This document shows, piece after piece, positions 36,581 to 45,688 of a stretch of DNA of 64,000 bases (position 1 is the first letter of the stretch; each line of letters begins with the position of its first letter). The notes below the pieces were generated by a model. That model searched no databases. It worked only from the letters and a program-made list of their open reading frames with translations, and was not told the origin of the DNA. The stretch covers positions 1,415 to 65,414 of the forward strand of contig NZ_LMSS01000001.1 of the NCBI RefSeq assembly GCF_001429605.1. The letters are read 5' to 3'. A program made the translations under genes and the position numbers. Source of the stretch: Phycicoccus sp. Soil802 (GTDB taxonomy: Bacteria; Actinomycetota; Actinomycetes; Actinomycetales; Dermatophilaceae).

Positions 36581-37960
36581 ATGCAGGCTGACGATCAGGC
36601 GGCACCCGCTACGAGGAGGGTCAGCGGTTCACCCACGTTTGTCGCCGCAACACGCCTAGACGAGAACCATGACGAGCTGTCCTTCTCGGACGCCGTAACC
36701 CTTGCTCGGCTGGTGTTGGAGCACGATGGCGGCCCTGTGCCCGCTAGGGGAAAGCGTGCACTCATGGATGGCGCGACCTTGAAGCGTTTGACCAAGCTCG
36801 GCCTGCTTCGCCTGGACGAGGGATTCGGACGTGACGTCGGAACAACCAGTAAGTCCGGTTGGAGGGTGGCTGCCAGCGACGAGGGCTTCGCACTAGTTAC
36901 GGGCTGCCTCGCACAAACGCAGTCACCCGAAAAGCAGGGGAGCGACGCTCGCGACTCCGAGCCGGCGCAAATGGAAGAGCCGGGCGGCGCGACGCACGAT
37001 GACACTCGCACGGGTGCAATGCCCGACAGGGTGGAAAACGCAGCAGTGGACCTTTGGTGGGTAGCAGGTTTCAGCCCTGAGTCGCGGCGCGAGTGGACTA
37101 CGGCGTTGCCCGAGCTGGGGGAGCCGATCGACAGTGAAATCGCGGACGAGGACCGGGTTCGCGTTGCATCGAGGTGGCGTGTGGGCGGGTTCACGGTGAA
37201 GGAGTCTCGATGCTGGCACGACGCCTTCGCGCACCGTCAGGATTGGGAACTGCTGGCCCCAACCGCTCGAGAGTGGCGAGACGCGGGATTTCTACCTGAA
37301 GAGGCTGGAGCGTGGTCCCGCGGTTGGCCGATGCCCGAGGAGAGCGTTGAGTATGCCGGCTTGTTCAGAGACGCGGGCTGGCATCCCTTCCACGTTTGGC
37401 TGTTGTACTCGTTCTCTACGGACAGCTATGGGGTCGATTGGGGCAACGTTCGGCGTCGTTGGGCACCAATTCCGTGGTCGCATGCCCTGGCCTGCGCCCG
37501 GGCTGGCATGTCTCCAGAGGAAGCGCTGGACAGCCTGGAACTACATCCAACGGAACTCGAGCGCCGCCTCCGGGATCGCTTTACCGGGCGCACCCCGGTC
37601 GACCCATTCGTGGCCATGCACGTTAACCACCACATCTGGCTGTCATACGGAACCGAGATCCCGCCTGACGCGCCCTTTTGGGCCGAGCGGCTCTGGGACC
37701 TTCACGATGAGGAAGACGACTGCGATCGGCGCGAGGGACGAGTGCCGACAAACGGGGGACCGCACGCCCAGCATCCCCTAGGTACGAACGGTCCCGGGAC
37801 CAAGAAGTCGGTGGCGCCGACTCCCTGTCCCGGCAGCGGGCAGAAGGGACGCATGGTCGAACGCGACGGCTGGGACGAGTGGTACGTCGTGTGTCCCACT
37901 TGCGAGACCACATGGGTGGGAGGACCAACCGCGCCCCTGCCGGACCACGACAGTCGCTGA
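36581..37960 (+). CDS. unknown helical-repeat protein with C-terminal zinc ribbon
   Basis: It has 459 residues from the ATG at 36581. The middle part repeats a W-x-x-A/V-G-F-x-x-E-x-x-x-W theme (WWVAGFSPESRREWTTA, WRVGGFTVKESRCWHDA, WRDAGFLPEEAGAWSRG), about 45 residues apart, suggesting helical repeats. The C-terminus has TPCPGSGQ and VCPTCETTW, a zinc ribbon. A Pro/Asp/Glu-rich linker lies near 120-150. No family was recognised. Confidence 0.55.
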   Translation: MQADDQAAPATRRVSGSPTFVAATRLDENHDELSFSDAVTLARLVLEHDGGPVPARGKRALMDGATLKRLTKLGLLRLDEGFGRDVGTTSKSGWRVAASDEGFALVTGCLAQTQSPEKQGSDARDSEPAQMEEPGGATHDDTRTGAMPDRVENAAVDLWWVAGFSPESRREWTTALPELGEPIDSEIADEDRVRVASRWRVGGFTVKESRCWHDAFAHRQDWELLAPTAREWRDAGFLPEEAGAWSRGWPMPEESVEYAGLFRDAGWHPFHVWLLYSFSTDSYGVDWGNVRRRWAPIPWSHALACARAGMSPEEALDSLELHPTELERRLRDRFTGRTPVDPFVAMHVNHHIWLSYGTEIPPDAPFWAERLWDLHDEEDDCDRREGRVPTNGGPHAQHPLGTNGPGTKKSVAPTPCPGSGQKGRMVERDGWDEWYVVCPTCETTWVGGPTAPLPDHDSR

Positions 37961-38012
37961 AACGTCAGCGTCCCTGCTGAATCGCTCATGCACCGGACCA
38001 GCACGGCGATCA

Positions 38013-38033
38013 CCCTGCGGCGATCCCGCAGGG
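38013..38033. terminator. hairpin between convergent genes
   Basis: CCCTGCGG and CCGCAGGG form a perfect 8-bp stem with a CGATC loop, midway between the convergent stops at 37960 and 38168, so it could serve both strands. Confidence 0.5.
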
Positions 38034-38167
38034 GCGAGGCCGAAGCTCCGGCATGCGCGCAACACGAGCGTTGATCGACCGCGACGAGCGAAGACCTACT
38101 TGGCGCGCAGCTTGCAGTCCTGCGTGACCAGATACGGGGTGGCGCCCAGGCATTGATGCCTGCGCAC

Positions 38168-39007
38168 CTACCGAGACGGGCGGTGGGTGGCCGGAACGCA
38201 TTCATCGCCTTGTGCTGAACCGATCCACGCAATAGGGCGACGACACTCAGCGCAGGCAACCCGACCCTGGTTGATGAAGATGCGCCCGCCCATCCCTTCC
38301 CGGTGGTCCTGTACAAGAGTGGTGGCGGTGTCCAGGACGTCCGAGAGCCCGGTGACGTAGACGCGCTCCTCGTCCCGGCGATGAAACCCGTTCATCCAGC
38401 TCGCGAACACCTGCCCGCTCGGGGCACGCCTGTAGCTGAACTGTGCTTCGGGGTGGGTCAGCGAGAGCAGGGGGACAATCAGCTGCTCAATGTCGTCGGC
38501 CGAGATGGTCGGTATGAGACCTGCCGCTGTCGCTGCATAGCGGCGCCACTTTGGCTGGCGACGGGCAAACGCGCCATGGACAAACTCGCCCGTCTGCACC
38601 CGCTCCACGATCCTGGCCTTGGCGGCCTCGACAAGCGACTGGGGGTGCCGACCTCGCATCCGAAGTGCAGATTCGTCGACGTAGCCGCCGATCTCCTCTA
38701 TGGTCCATCGGAGGCGACGATCGGCGGTGGACGGTAGGGCGGCCAGCAGGCTGGCGGAAGTCTGGCCTTGGTGGGCCGGCCCCCGTCGTGAGCGTCGGTG
38801 GGCGGCCTCGAGCCAGCCTGACAGTGCGAATCCGAAGCCGCGCCGACCGCTCAACGCCAGCGCGGAGTCCCGGAGCACCGCATCATCGAAGGCAGCCAGG
38901 GCCTGAAGGTCGGCAAGGTTGCCGAGGTTCTTGAGAAGCGCCCCGCTGGTCTTGATCCCGGTCGCGTCGGAGTAGATGTCAGCGAGTCGAGCAGCTTCGG
39001 GCGTCAA
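38168..39007 (-). CDS. unknown protein with C-terminal zinc-ribbon half
   Basis: It has 279 residues from a TTG at 39007; GGAG lies six bases upstream, supporting this rare start. The protein is mostly helical (RWTIEEIGGYVDESALRMRG). Near the C-terminus VACAECRRPIAW has a CxxC pair and a later Cys (DECVPA). No family was recognised. Confidence 0.55.
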   Translation of the reverse strand: MTPEAARLADIYSDATGIKTSGALLKNLGNLADLQALAAFDDAVLRDSALALSGRRGFGFALSGWLEAAHRRSRRGPAHQGQTSASLLAALPSTADRRLRWTIEEIGGYVDESALRMRGRHPQSLVEAAKARIVERVQTGEFVHGAFARRQPKWRRYAATAAGLIPTISADDIEQLIVPLLSLTHPEAQFSYRRAPSGQVFASWMNGFHRRDEERVYVTGLSDVLDTATTLVQDHREGMGGRIFINQGRVACAECRRPIAWIGSAQGDECVPATHRPSR

Positions 39008-39500
39008 GGGTCGCTCCAGATCGGTCGGTTGTCCTGTGCCCCAGAACAGTGCCTTTGGGAGCCGACGATGGATGCGATGTGGAAAGTCGTTTCCTCCGAA
39101 CAGCCGAGTACGGACCTCACCCGATCGTCAGCCTCCAGGTCGACGACGCTGACTGGCTAAGGCCGGTTGGCGCCAACTGTTGCGAATCTTGAGCGTGACG
39201 AGTGCGCCAACAGCAAGGAGCGGAGCAGTCGGACCAAGCCTGCCCCCGCCGAATGCGCCGCAAGCAGTCCCTCCTTTAGGTTCTACAGCAGGGCGCCCCG
39301 TCGAGATTCTTGAAGGGGGGCGCGGGCCATGTTGGAGAGATTGCGCTCCTGCCCTCAGCCCGTCCGCAAGGGACTCCGTGCTTCGGGCCTCGACCGATCG
39401 GATCGGTTTTGAGGGCCAACGGTGCCGTTTGACCCGTTTCTGCCGCCGTTGTCGGTGTCGCCTTCTACCGTCGTGTGCCAGGAATGGGGAGGGGTTTGTT
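39008..39500. other. 493-bp gap upstream of the S1-like gene, with a 12-bp palindrome
   Basis: An open frame in phase with the next gene runs back to a TTG at 39180, but its cysteine/arginine-rich sequence and the better start at 39501 argue against coding. GTTGGCGCCAAC at 39166-39177 is a perfect palindrome and a possible operator. Confidence 0.4.
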
Positions 39501-41192
39501 GTGACGGTGATAGCGAGCCAGGGTGCAAAGCTGGTCGGATCCGAGAGTGAGGCGCGGGTCCTCGCGGCCAGCCTGAACAGGCCGGATCGGGCCCGTCCCG
39601 TGGTTGTCGTCAGTACGGCAGCGGGCCAAGCCGCCCCGTATGTCGATGTCGATGAGCTTGCGGAAGCGTTGGCCGACCTCGCTGAGATCTACATCGTCCC
39701 CACCGGTGACGTTTCGTGGGCGTTCTCGGTTGCGATGCCGGCGCAGACTCAGGTGTACGGGGGAGCGAGTCGGGTCTACCCCACGGATACGTCTTGGGTG
39801 ACCCGCCCATCGGCGTCGCCGCTACGGTTCGCGTTTGGGATCCACGACCGCGTACGAGTGACTGAGCTGCTCATTGCCGATGCCATGGGGATGGCTCTCG
39901 CAGCAGGGTTGTTCAAAGCGCCAAGCGCCGGGCGGCTGGTGACGGCCGGCGGTGCGGTGTTGGGGACGGCCGGCGGTGCGGTGTTGGGGACGGCCGGCGG
40001 TCGTGCGTTGGTGGACACCGACAGGGGGATGGCCTCGGTCTGGCCAGAGCTCACGGTTCCGGGCGTCGCTGCTGAACGTATGTTCGTCAAGGGCATGACC
40101 GTGACCGGGGACCTGGATTCAGAGAGCCACCGTCTTGATGTGCGTGGCTCCATGCGGACGATCGCGAGCCTGGCGCAGGCGTATTCAGCGGGACAGACCG
40201 TGCTCGGCCGGGTAGCCCGCGTCGACAAGGGCGGGTGCCATCTCGAGCTTGTGCCTGAACTCAGGGTGTTCGCGGACCGCGACGTCGTGGTCGCGGACCA
40301 GAAGGTGGCCCTCACCGAGCTGCTGACACTGGGGGAGGTGGTCAAGGCCAAGGTCGTCACCGTGGGCGCGACCACCGGCAAGGGATGGGTCCTCGACCTG
40401 ATCGACGTGGACCCGGATGCCGAGCCCTACGCGCCCGCCTTGTTCGCCGGAGGGCCCCCGTGGCTCGCTCTCGCTGAGGCCGTCGCGCCGCCGGTGGAGG
40501 TCGAGCCGCCCGCGAATGCGGTCGTGACTGAGGAGCTGCCTGCACCTGTCGCGCCTGGCGGCGGCAATGCGGAGGAGTTGGCGTCACAGCTGGCCGCGAT
40601 GAGGCAGGAGCGAGACGGCTACCTGCACGAACTCGCGTCGGCCCGGACACGGCTCGAGCGGCTTGAAGGTGAGCGCACACGGCTTCGCGCGCAGGCGCGC
40701 GAAGCCAGCAACTTGGCCGACCGCAAAGCGCGTGAAGCCGACGGGCTCGCGGCCCAGCTCGCGGTCTCCGCCAACGACGGGCACCTGTTCGCAGACCCTG
40801 TCGACCAGCTCGAGTTCGAGGTACGTCTGGCGTGGGCTCGGCGCACGACTGCCGACGAGAAGTCGTCGCTCCCTCTGGCTGCCTACGAGTTGGCGGACGG
40901 ATTCATCGCCTCCCTCGACGAGGTCGACGGCATTAGCCGTCAGAAGGTGGTCGACGTGGTCGTCGACGTACTCACCGGTCGGGTGCACGAGCTGGGAAGC
41001 CGCGACAGCCACCAGCTTCGGGAGTCGGACGGTCCCAACGCCGCCTACGTCAAGGGGGCGGATGGCTCCACCTGCTGGCGGGTCGCGCTGCAACGCAACA
41101 CACCTCAGGCTCGCCGCCTGCACTACTGGCAGCGCCCCGACGGATCGGTGGAACTGTCAGCGGTGCGCAAGCACGACGACATGCGGCCGTAG
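39501..41192 (+). CDS. S1-like domain protein with coiled coil and in-frame tandem repeat
   Basis: It has 563 residues from a GTG at 39501, with GGGGAGGGG upstream. The N-terminal region (to about 250) is unrecognised. Residues near 235-310 (GQTVLGRVARVDKGGCHLEL...GEVVKAKVVTVG) look like an S1/OB RNA-binding domain. A long coiled coil (about 355-420: EELASQLAAMRQERDGYLHE) and a C-terminal helical-plus-beta domain with tryptophans (WRVALQRN, LHYWQRPDGSVEL) follow. A 24-bp unit repeated in frame encodes AGGAVLGT twice. Possibly an RNA-binding conflict-system protein; inference only. Confidence 0.6.
   Translation: MTVIASQGAKLVGSESEARVLAASLNRPDRARPVVVVSTAAGQAAPYVDVDELAEALADLAEIYIVPTGDVSWAFSVAMPAQTQVYGGASRVYPTDTSWVTRPSASPLRFAFGIHDRVRVTELLIADAMGMALAAGLFKAPSAGRLVTAGGAVLGTAGGAVLGTAGGRALVDTDRGMASVWPELTVPGVAAERMFVKGMTVTGDLDSESHRLDVRGSMRTIASLAQAYSAGQTVLGRVARVDKGGCHLELVPELRVFADRDVVVADQKVALTELLTLGEVVKAKVVTVGATTGKGWVLDLIDVDPDAEPYAPALFAGGPPWLALAEAVAPPVEVEPPANAVVTEELPAPVAPGGGNAEELASQLAAMRQERDGYLHELASARTRLERLEGERTRLRAQAREASNLADRKAREADGLAAQLAVSANDGHLFADPVDQLEFEVRLAWARRTTADEKSSLPLAAYELADGFIASLDEVDGISRQKVVDVVVDVLTGRVHELGSRDSHQLRESDGPNAAYVKGADGSTCWRVALQRNTPQARRLHYWQRPDGSVELSAVRKHDDMRP
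39941..40000 (+). repeat. 24-bp in-frame tandem repeat, 2.5 copies
   Basis: The unit GACGGCCGGCGGTGCGGTGT plus TGGG occurs at 39941-39964 and 39965-39988 without change, then a partial copy. Exact identity suggests recent slippage; copy changes would alter the protein by 8 residues. Confidence 0.85.
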
Positions 41193-41281
41193 CCACTTCG
41201 TGGGTTGAAGGACGTAGGGGCAACGATCGCACCCGTTCACCTCAACATGGCGGCGGATGTCCTTCCCAAGCCAGACGGGAC

Positions 41282-41342
41282 CGCAAAGTGTAGTTTCAGA
41301 AGGTCTCAGACTGTCGCCTGAAAACGTCGCAAAGTGTAGTTT
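41282..41342. repeat. 15-bp direct repeats upstream of the toxin-like gene
   Basis: CGCAAAGTGTAGTTT occurs at 41282-41296 and 41328-41342, start to start 46 bases. They lie in the 558-bp region between the S1-like gene and the TSP3 gene, and could be regulator sites or transposase/recombinase binding sites. No third copy was noticed in the window. Confidence 0.7.
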
Positions 41343-41750
41343 GCGCTGGTCAGCGCACAGCGCTCAGACGCCGGCCCGTATCTTCGGGCAGGGGTCCGGG
41401 TGCTGTCTGTCGCGGCAACCCGCGCCGAACGCCAGTCCTCGAGCAACGGCTCAAACGAACGCGATGCGTCACTGCTCGTAAAGGCCCACCACCACACGCA
41501 CCAACCTCGGCGGTACTCCCATACGGTCAGCCGCGAGTGGGCGGAAGGGGCACCTGCGTCGGCATCCCGAGCTGACGCTGCGGGACAGTTCGAACCGAAC
41601 CACCCGGCGCACCGCGTGATGGCTGTCGGCAATTCCTGCGGCGATGTGGCGCGCCGTGGGCCGTCCAGTGGGACGCGCCTGTCGATCCTCGCCTCGCCCG
41701 CGGGCCGGGTCATGCCCGTAAGTGTCGGTGCGGTACGACACACTTCGCGA

Positions 41751-43268
41751 GTGAGCGCGAGCCAGAGGTCACCCCGGTCGCAGGGATCGGAGCCGTCATC
41801 CCTAGCACCGGACTCCACGCCCCCGAGTAGCCGTCCGCGTGCGCGTCGGGTGGTCGTGCTGGCGATGGTCGTAGCGCTCGCTGTGCTCGTGGGGTTCGGA
41901 TTGGCGCACGTGTCTGGGCAATGGAGTGGGAACCGCAATTCGGCCAGCAAGCCCACTGTCCCGGCCGATAGCGACCGTGACGGCCTCTTGGATGACGTTG
42001 AGAGTTCTGGGTGGTCCACGCGGGGTGGCTCCGAGTACCGCACCGACCCAGGTAACGCGGACTCCGATGGGGACGGTCTGTGGGATGGCGACGAGGCTGG
42101 CGCGCTGGTCACTAGCGCCGGGGCCGAAAGCGTCTACTCCGGCTACTCCAATCCGATGGTGCCCGACACGGACGGTGATGGCCTGAATGATGCCGACGAG
42201 GCGGACATAGGGCTGGACCCGTTCGATCCTGACAGCGACGACGACACGCTTGCGGACGGCCCCGAGGTAGACCTCGTTGGATCGGACCCCGCAACGGCGG
42301 ACACCGACGGTGACGGCTTTCAGGACGGATACGAGGACCTCAACCGGGAAAGTCAAGGTCTCGATCCGTTGTGGGTCGACGTCAAGGTCGGCAAATGGAC
42401 CTACGCGGGCGACTACGCCAAGGGGGCGCTCGCGGGTGACCTGTGGCGCGAGGACTCGCTGGCTTGGCTGGCCGGCAACCTCACCTCGGGTGCGGCGAGC
42501 TCGGTTCCTGTCGTCGGTTCCATCGTCGGCGCCGTCGCAGACCTGCGCGATGCCGTGGGCTCGGCCATCCACGCCGACTGGGTGGGCTCAGGCTTCAGCG
42601 CGGTAGGTGCTGTACCGGGCGGCGACGCCTTGGCCATCCCCGGCAAGGCCGCGAAGTTCGTGGCCCGTAACCCCAAACTGATCACCACCACCGCGAAGAT
42701 CATCGTCTCGGCCACCAAAGTCCCCGAGCCCATCAAGGTCAGAACCTCAAAGGAAATCTGGAAGGACTGGGATGGCCTGCGTTCTGCCGGCTCCTCCGAC
42801 AAGTCGCTTCTCACCTTGCAAAAGGGTCGGACCAACCTTGATGGGCTAGCTCTGTCGCTCAAACGACCGGGCCACGTCCAAGGCGTTCCGGCTCCGTTCT
42901 TCGCCACAGGCCCGAGCGGCGAGTCGTTCCTCGAAAATCTCTACCGCGCCAACGCAAAGGGCACCAACAAGCAAGTCCGGGCATCGACGACAGCCTGCGG
43001 CGAGACGTGCAGCTTCAGCACTATCCGGATCTTCGACGTCTTCGTCGGCGGAGTCGCTCACGAGTCCAAGGTCGGCTACGTGCCGTTCAGCCAGTTCACC
43101 CAAAGGCAGATCAGGAAGGATGCTTGGCTGATCAAGAACGGAGACATCCAGGCCGCACACTGGCACTTCTTCGCCAGCTCACGCTCCAACACCGTCGGTG
43201 CTGACAAACGAGTGCTTGACCTCCTCGATCAACAGCACATCCCGTACACGATCCATGCACCCAGGTAG
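41751..43268 (+). CDS. secreted/membrane TSP3-repeat protein with nuclease-like toxin C-terminus
   Basis: It has 505 residues if started at the GTG 41751 (VSASQRS); the frame is open to 41400, so the start is uncertain. A membrane span or signal anchor (VVVLAMVVALAVLVGFGLA) comes first. Five acidic thrombospondin-type-3-like calcium repeats follow (DSDRDGLLDDVE, DSDGDGLWDGDE, DTDGDGLNDADE, DSDDDTLADGPE, DTDGDGFQDGYE), then a pre-toxin-like hydrophobic Gly/Ala region. The last 120 residues (IRIFDVFVGG, HESKVGY, AWLIKNG, AHWHFFASS) look like a restriction-endonuclease-fold polymorphic toxin with D...E-x-K. No immunity gene follows on the same strand. The architecture suggests contact- or surface-delivered DNA damage. 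Confidence 0.65.
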   Translation: MSASQRSPRSQGSEPSSLAPDSTPPSSRPRARRVVVLAMVVALAVLVGFGLAHVSGQWSGNRNSASKPTVPADSDRDGLLDDVESSGWSTRGGSEYRTDPGNADSDGDGLWDGDEAGALVTSAGAESVYSGYSNPMVPDTDGDGLNDADEADIGLDPFDPDSDDDTLADGPEVDLVGSDPATADTDGDGFQDGYEDLNRESQGLDPLWVDVKVGKWTYAGDYAKGALAGDLWREDSLAWLAGNLTSGAASSVPVVGSIVGAVADLRDAVGSAIHADWVGSGFSAVGAVPGGDALAIPGKAAKFVARNPKLITTTAKIIVSATKVPEPIKVRTSKEIWKDWDGLRSAGSSDKSLLTLQKGRTNLDGLALSLKRPGHVQGVPAPFFATGPSGESFLENLYRANAKGTNKQVRASTTACGETCSFSTIRIFDVFVGGVAHESKVGYVPFSQFTQRQIRKDAWLIKNGDIQAAHWHFFASSRSNTVGADKRVLDLLDQQHIPYTIHAPR

Positions 43269-43300
43269 GTGCGAGTTCCGGTGACGTGGACGCAAGTTGG

Positions 43301-43336
43301 GAGGTGCTGTCCCTAGCCTTCTGGAGACAGCACCTC
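43301..43336. terminator. perfect 11-bp hairpin between convergent genes
   Basis: GAGGTGCTGTC (43301-43311) and GACAGCACCTC (43326-43336) are perfectly complementary, loop 14 bases. It spans the minus-strand gene's stop and lies 32 bases after the plus-strand stop, fitting a bidirectional terminator. Confidence 0.55.
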
Positions 43337-45472
43337 TTCGGGGCTGATATCACCCCTCAGCAGGGCGCGCAGACCGCCTAGATGGGCGGGGTAGGCGCCC
43401 GCGAAGGTCTTGGGTGCTGTACCCCCGGTCGGATGCCAGAGATAGACGACGAGGCGTTGCCGTCCTGCGACGTTGACCAGAGCCATGTTGTCGTCCTCGC
43501 GCCAGTGCTCGCCCTTCTGGAGCCCGAAGGCCGGCCCGAGCGGCCAGATTCCGGCAAGGAGGGTACGGGATCGTAGGCCCAGGACGACGACGAGGTTGGC
43601 GGGGCTGAGGCTCAGGATGCTGTCGAGGTGCCGGTCGGTGCAGGTGAGGGCCGCTTGTGCCACACCCTTTTCGCTCTTGGATTTGCAGTGCACGACTTCG
43701 GTCATGACGTAGTCCTGCGCGGGGCTCGCCGGGCGTTCGAGTAGCTCCTCGGCACGGTGGCGGATGTTGTTCCAGAACGCCACCGGCTTCGGTGAGAGGG
43801 TGCCGTCCTTTCGCCGGAAGCGGCCGTCTTCGGTGGCCCACCCTTTGGGTGAGTCGAATCGGTGCCGCACGAAGTCGACGATGTCGTCGTCGGTCCAGTC
43901 GGCGGTCGGGTACTGCTCGGCCACGTCGCCGCTTTGATGATCGCCGGCTTCGCTGATCGACGGGTTGGACGAGAGGAACACGATCCGTCCAGCCTCGAGG
44001 TTGCCCGCCCACGCCTCCGGTACTTGGAACCCGTTCGGGGCGGCCGATTGGAGGTTGACGATTTTTTGGCACGGGTGTCCGGACTGGGTGCGTGCGGCGT
44101 CGACCTCGAGGCAACGCGCCACGCTGAGGGCGATCGCCGACGGTGAAGGAGCGCCGGCTCGCTCGATCGTCGCCAGCCAGGACCGAAAATGGCCGTCGTT
44201 GCCGATGCTCAGCGTGACGTGGTCGGGCACGACTTGAGCTGCCAGCGCGGCGGGGGCCAGTGAGAACTGCCCACTTGTAGCCCCGTAGACGGCCTGGAGC
44301 GTGAATCTGAGGGTTTCGGCAATGTCCGCCGCGGCGACATGCGCTGGCCAGTGTTGCCAAGGGTTGGGTGTGTCCTCGTCTGGTGAAGACCAGCCCAGAG
44401 CGTGCAGCTGGTCCAGTTGGCTGGCGTCCAGCGGTGGGTCGAGGAAGGCGCTGCCAGGTACCTCCGCGTAGATGCGGCCGTCGTCGTGCCCGAGGGCTTG
44501 GGTGTAAACGCCGTCACCGGCCCGCCAGGTAGGGACGTCCAGAACGAACCGCGTCCCCGGCTTCTCGCGCAAATGCTCCACGCACCCCACCAGCACCACG
44601 CCCAGCAGCGTCGGCGCGGTGGTTGGGGTTGTTTGCGTGGTCGACTTCCGAGCCTGGTCAGGTGCCGAGGTGCTTACGCTGCGGACACCGGGAAGTGACC
44701 GCTCGGGGCGACGCAAGGGTGGCACACTGACGAGTCTGGGGAGGTGTCCGGCGGCGAGGGCGTAGGTTCCCAGCTCGCCGAAGCCCTGGATCTCGACTGT
44801 CACCCGGGTGCCGCCCGGTTCGGCCAGGGGAAGAAGCTGCATCAGCGCGTGGTACCAGCCCCCGTAGCCCAGGGACCGAAGGACCAGCCGCTCGCCACTG
44901 GCGGACAGGTGGACGGGCGCCTCGGGCGACAAGGGGTGGGCGCAGTGGTCGGCGAGATGGAGGGGATCCCCACCGCCGGTCCAGGTCGCCCGCCACGCGG
45001 AGGTTGCCTGGACACGGCGGGCGATGCCGCTCAGGTCCTCGGGCGGCTCCGTGGGTGGGTCGTTGGCACCTTCCAAGGGCCAGGGTCCGCCCGTCCTCAA
45101 CCAATGGTCCCCACCCAGGATGCCCCAGGCAGCGAACTCGTCGACGCCGTCACCCCACCACAGGTCAATGAGGCGTCTGGCGCGCTTGGTCGCCTCGTTG
45201 CTGCCTGTCGATCGCATCAGGCTCGGCATACTGGCGCCAGGATTGGGAAGCCCCAGCCCGAACCGAGATAGGTGCACCAACGGGGTCCACCAAATGGACT
45301 TGGTCCATGGGTCGGCTCGATCAGCTGGGCGGGCCGGGAACTGGTCGGCGAATGCGTCCGGATCGGGCAGGGCCGACCACATCAACGAGATGAGTCGGGC
45401 ACCGGCGGCATCGCCCCACGGGTCGACCGTCTCCGGCGACCCAAGATCTCGAGCGGTTGCCCAGCGACTCAT
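43313..45472 (-). CDS. YbjN/TY-Chap-like protein fused to a uracil-DNA-glycosylase-like domain
   Basis: It has 719 residues from the ATG at 45472, which follows AAGGG; the frame opens at 45514. The middle part (ALGWSSPDEDTPNPWQHWPA, then TLRFTLQAVYGA) resembles the YbjN/type III-secretion-chaperone-like fold found in actinobacterial conflict genes. The C-terminal 230 residues (RIVFLSSNPSISEAGDH, a PVAFWNNIRHRAEELL helix, VMTEVVHCKS, LVVVLGLRSRTLL) read as a uracil-DNA-glycosylase superfamily domain. UDG-fold proteins remove uracil or modified bases, so phage DNA with unusual bases is a possible target. It is divergent from 45689-46696, which also looks YbjN-like. Confidence 0.6.
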   Translation of the reverse strand: MSRWATARDLGSPETVDPWGDAAGARLISLMWSALPDPDAFADQFPARPADRADPWTKSIWWTPLVHLSRFGLGLPNPGASMPSLMRSTGSNEATKRARRLIDLWWGDGVDEFAAWGILGGDHWLRTGGPWPLEGANDPPTEPPEDLSGIARRVQATSAWRATWTGGGDPLHLADHCAHPLSPEAPVHLSASGERLVLRSLGYGGWYHALMQLLPLAEPGGTRVTVEIQGFGELGTYALAAGHLPRLVSVPPLRRPERSLPGVRSVSTSAPDQARKSTTQTTPTTAPTLLGVVLVGCVEHLREKPGTRFVLDVPTWRAGDGVYTQALGHDDGRIYAEVPGSAFLDPPLDASQLDQLHALGWSSPDEDTPNPWQHWPAHVAAADIAETLRFTLQAVYGATSGQFSLAPAALAAQVVPDHVTLSIGNDGHFRSWLATIERAGAPSPSAIALSVARCLEVDAARTQSGHPCQKIVNLQSAAPNGFQVPEAWAGNLEAGRIVFLSSNPSISEAGDHQSGDVAEQYPTADWTDDDIVDFVRHRFDSPKGWATEDGRFRRKDGTLSPKPVAFWNNIRHRAEELLERPASPAQDYVMTEVVHCKSKSEKGVAQAALTCTDRHLDSILSLSPANLVVVLGLRSRTLLAGIWPLGPAFGLQKGEHWREDDNMALVNVAGRQRLVVYLWHPTGGTAPKTFAGAYPAHLGGLRALLRGDISPEEVLSPEG

Positions 45473-45688
45473 GTGAACCCTTGTCTTCCGAGCGTCGGCG
45501 ATGGTGGGGGTCATTCAACCGGAAGGCCGATCCCTGTGGTCTGCCTTCGCGAAAGCTCCCTCAGCTCCTGCAACCTGGCTCTGAGGCAGTAGTCCGAACG
45601 CACCCCGAGAGCTGATGCGCCCGTGGTTCTGGGCGCCGGCCGCGTAGCATCCCAGCACCTGCCCATTCACGCTTCTCGAAGAGGGGTC

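Noticed and set aside
39180-39500. Coding extension upstream of the S1-like protein
   Set aside because: The sequence is Cys/Arg-rich without helix or strand pattern, and a good ribosome-binding site precedes the GTG at 39501.
41282-41342. End of the Tn7-like element of 4-10 kb
   Set aside because: The repeats resemble transposase sites, but no matching copy was seen near 4.2 or 10 kb, and 31 kb of unrelated genes lie between.
41400-41750. Longer start for the TSP3 toxin-like protein
   Set aside because: The added residues are Ser/Arg/His-rich without any domain, and a start near 41751 puts the membrane anchor close to the N-terminus as expected; the exact codon remains open.
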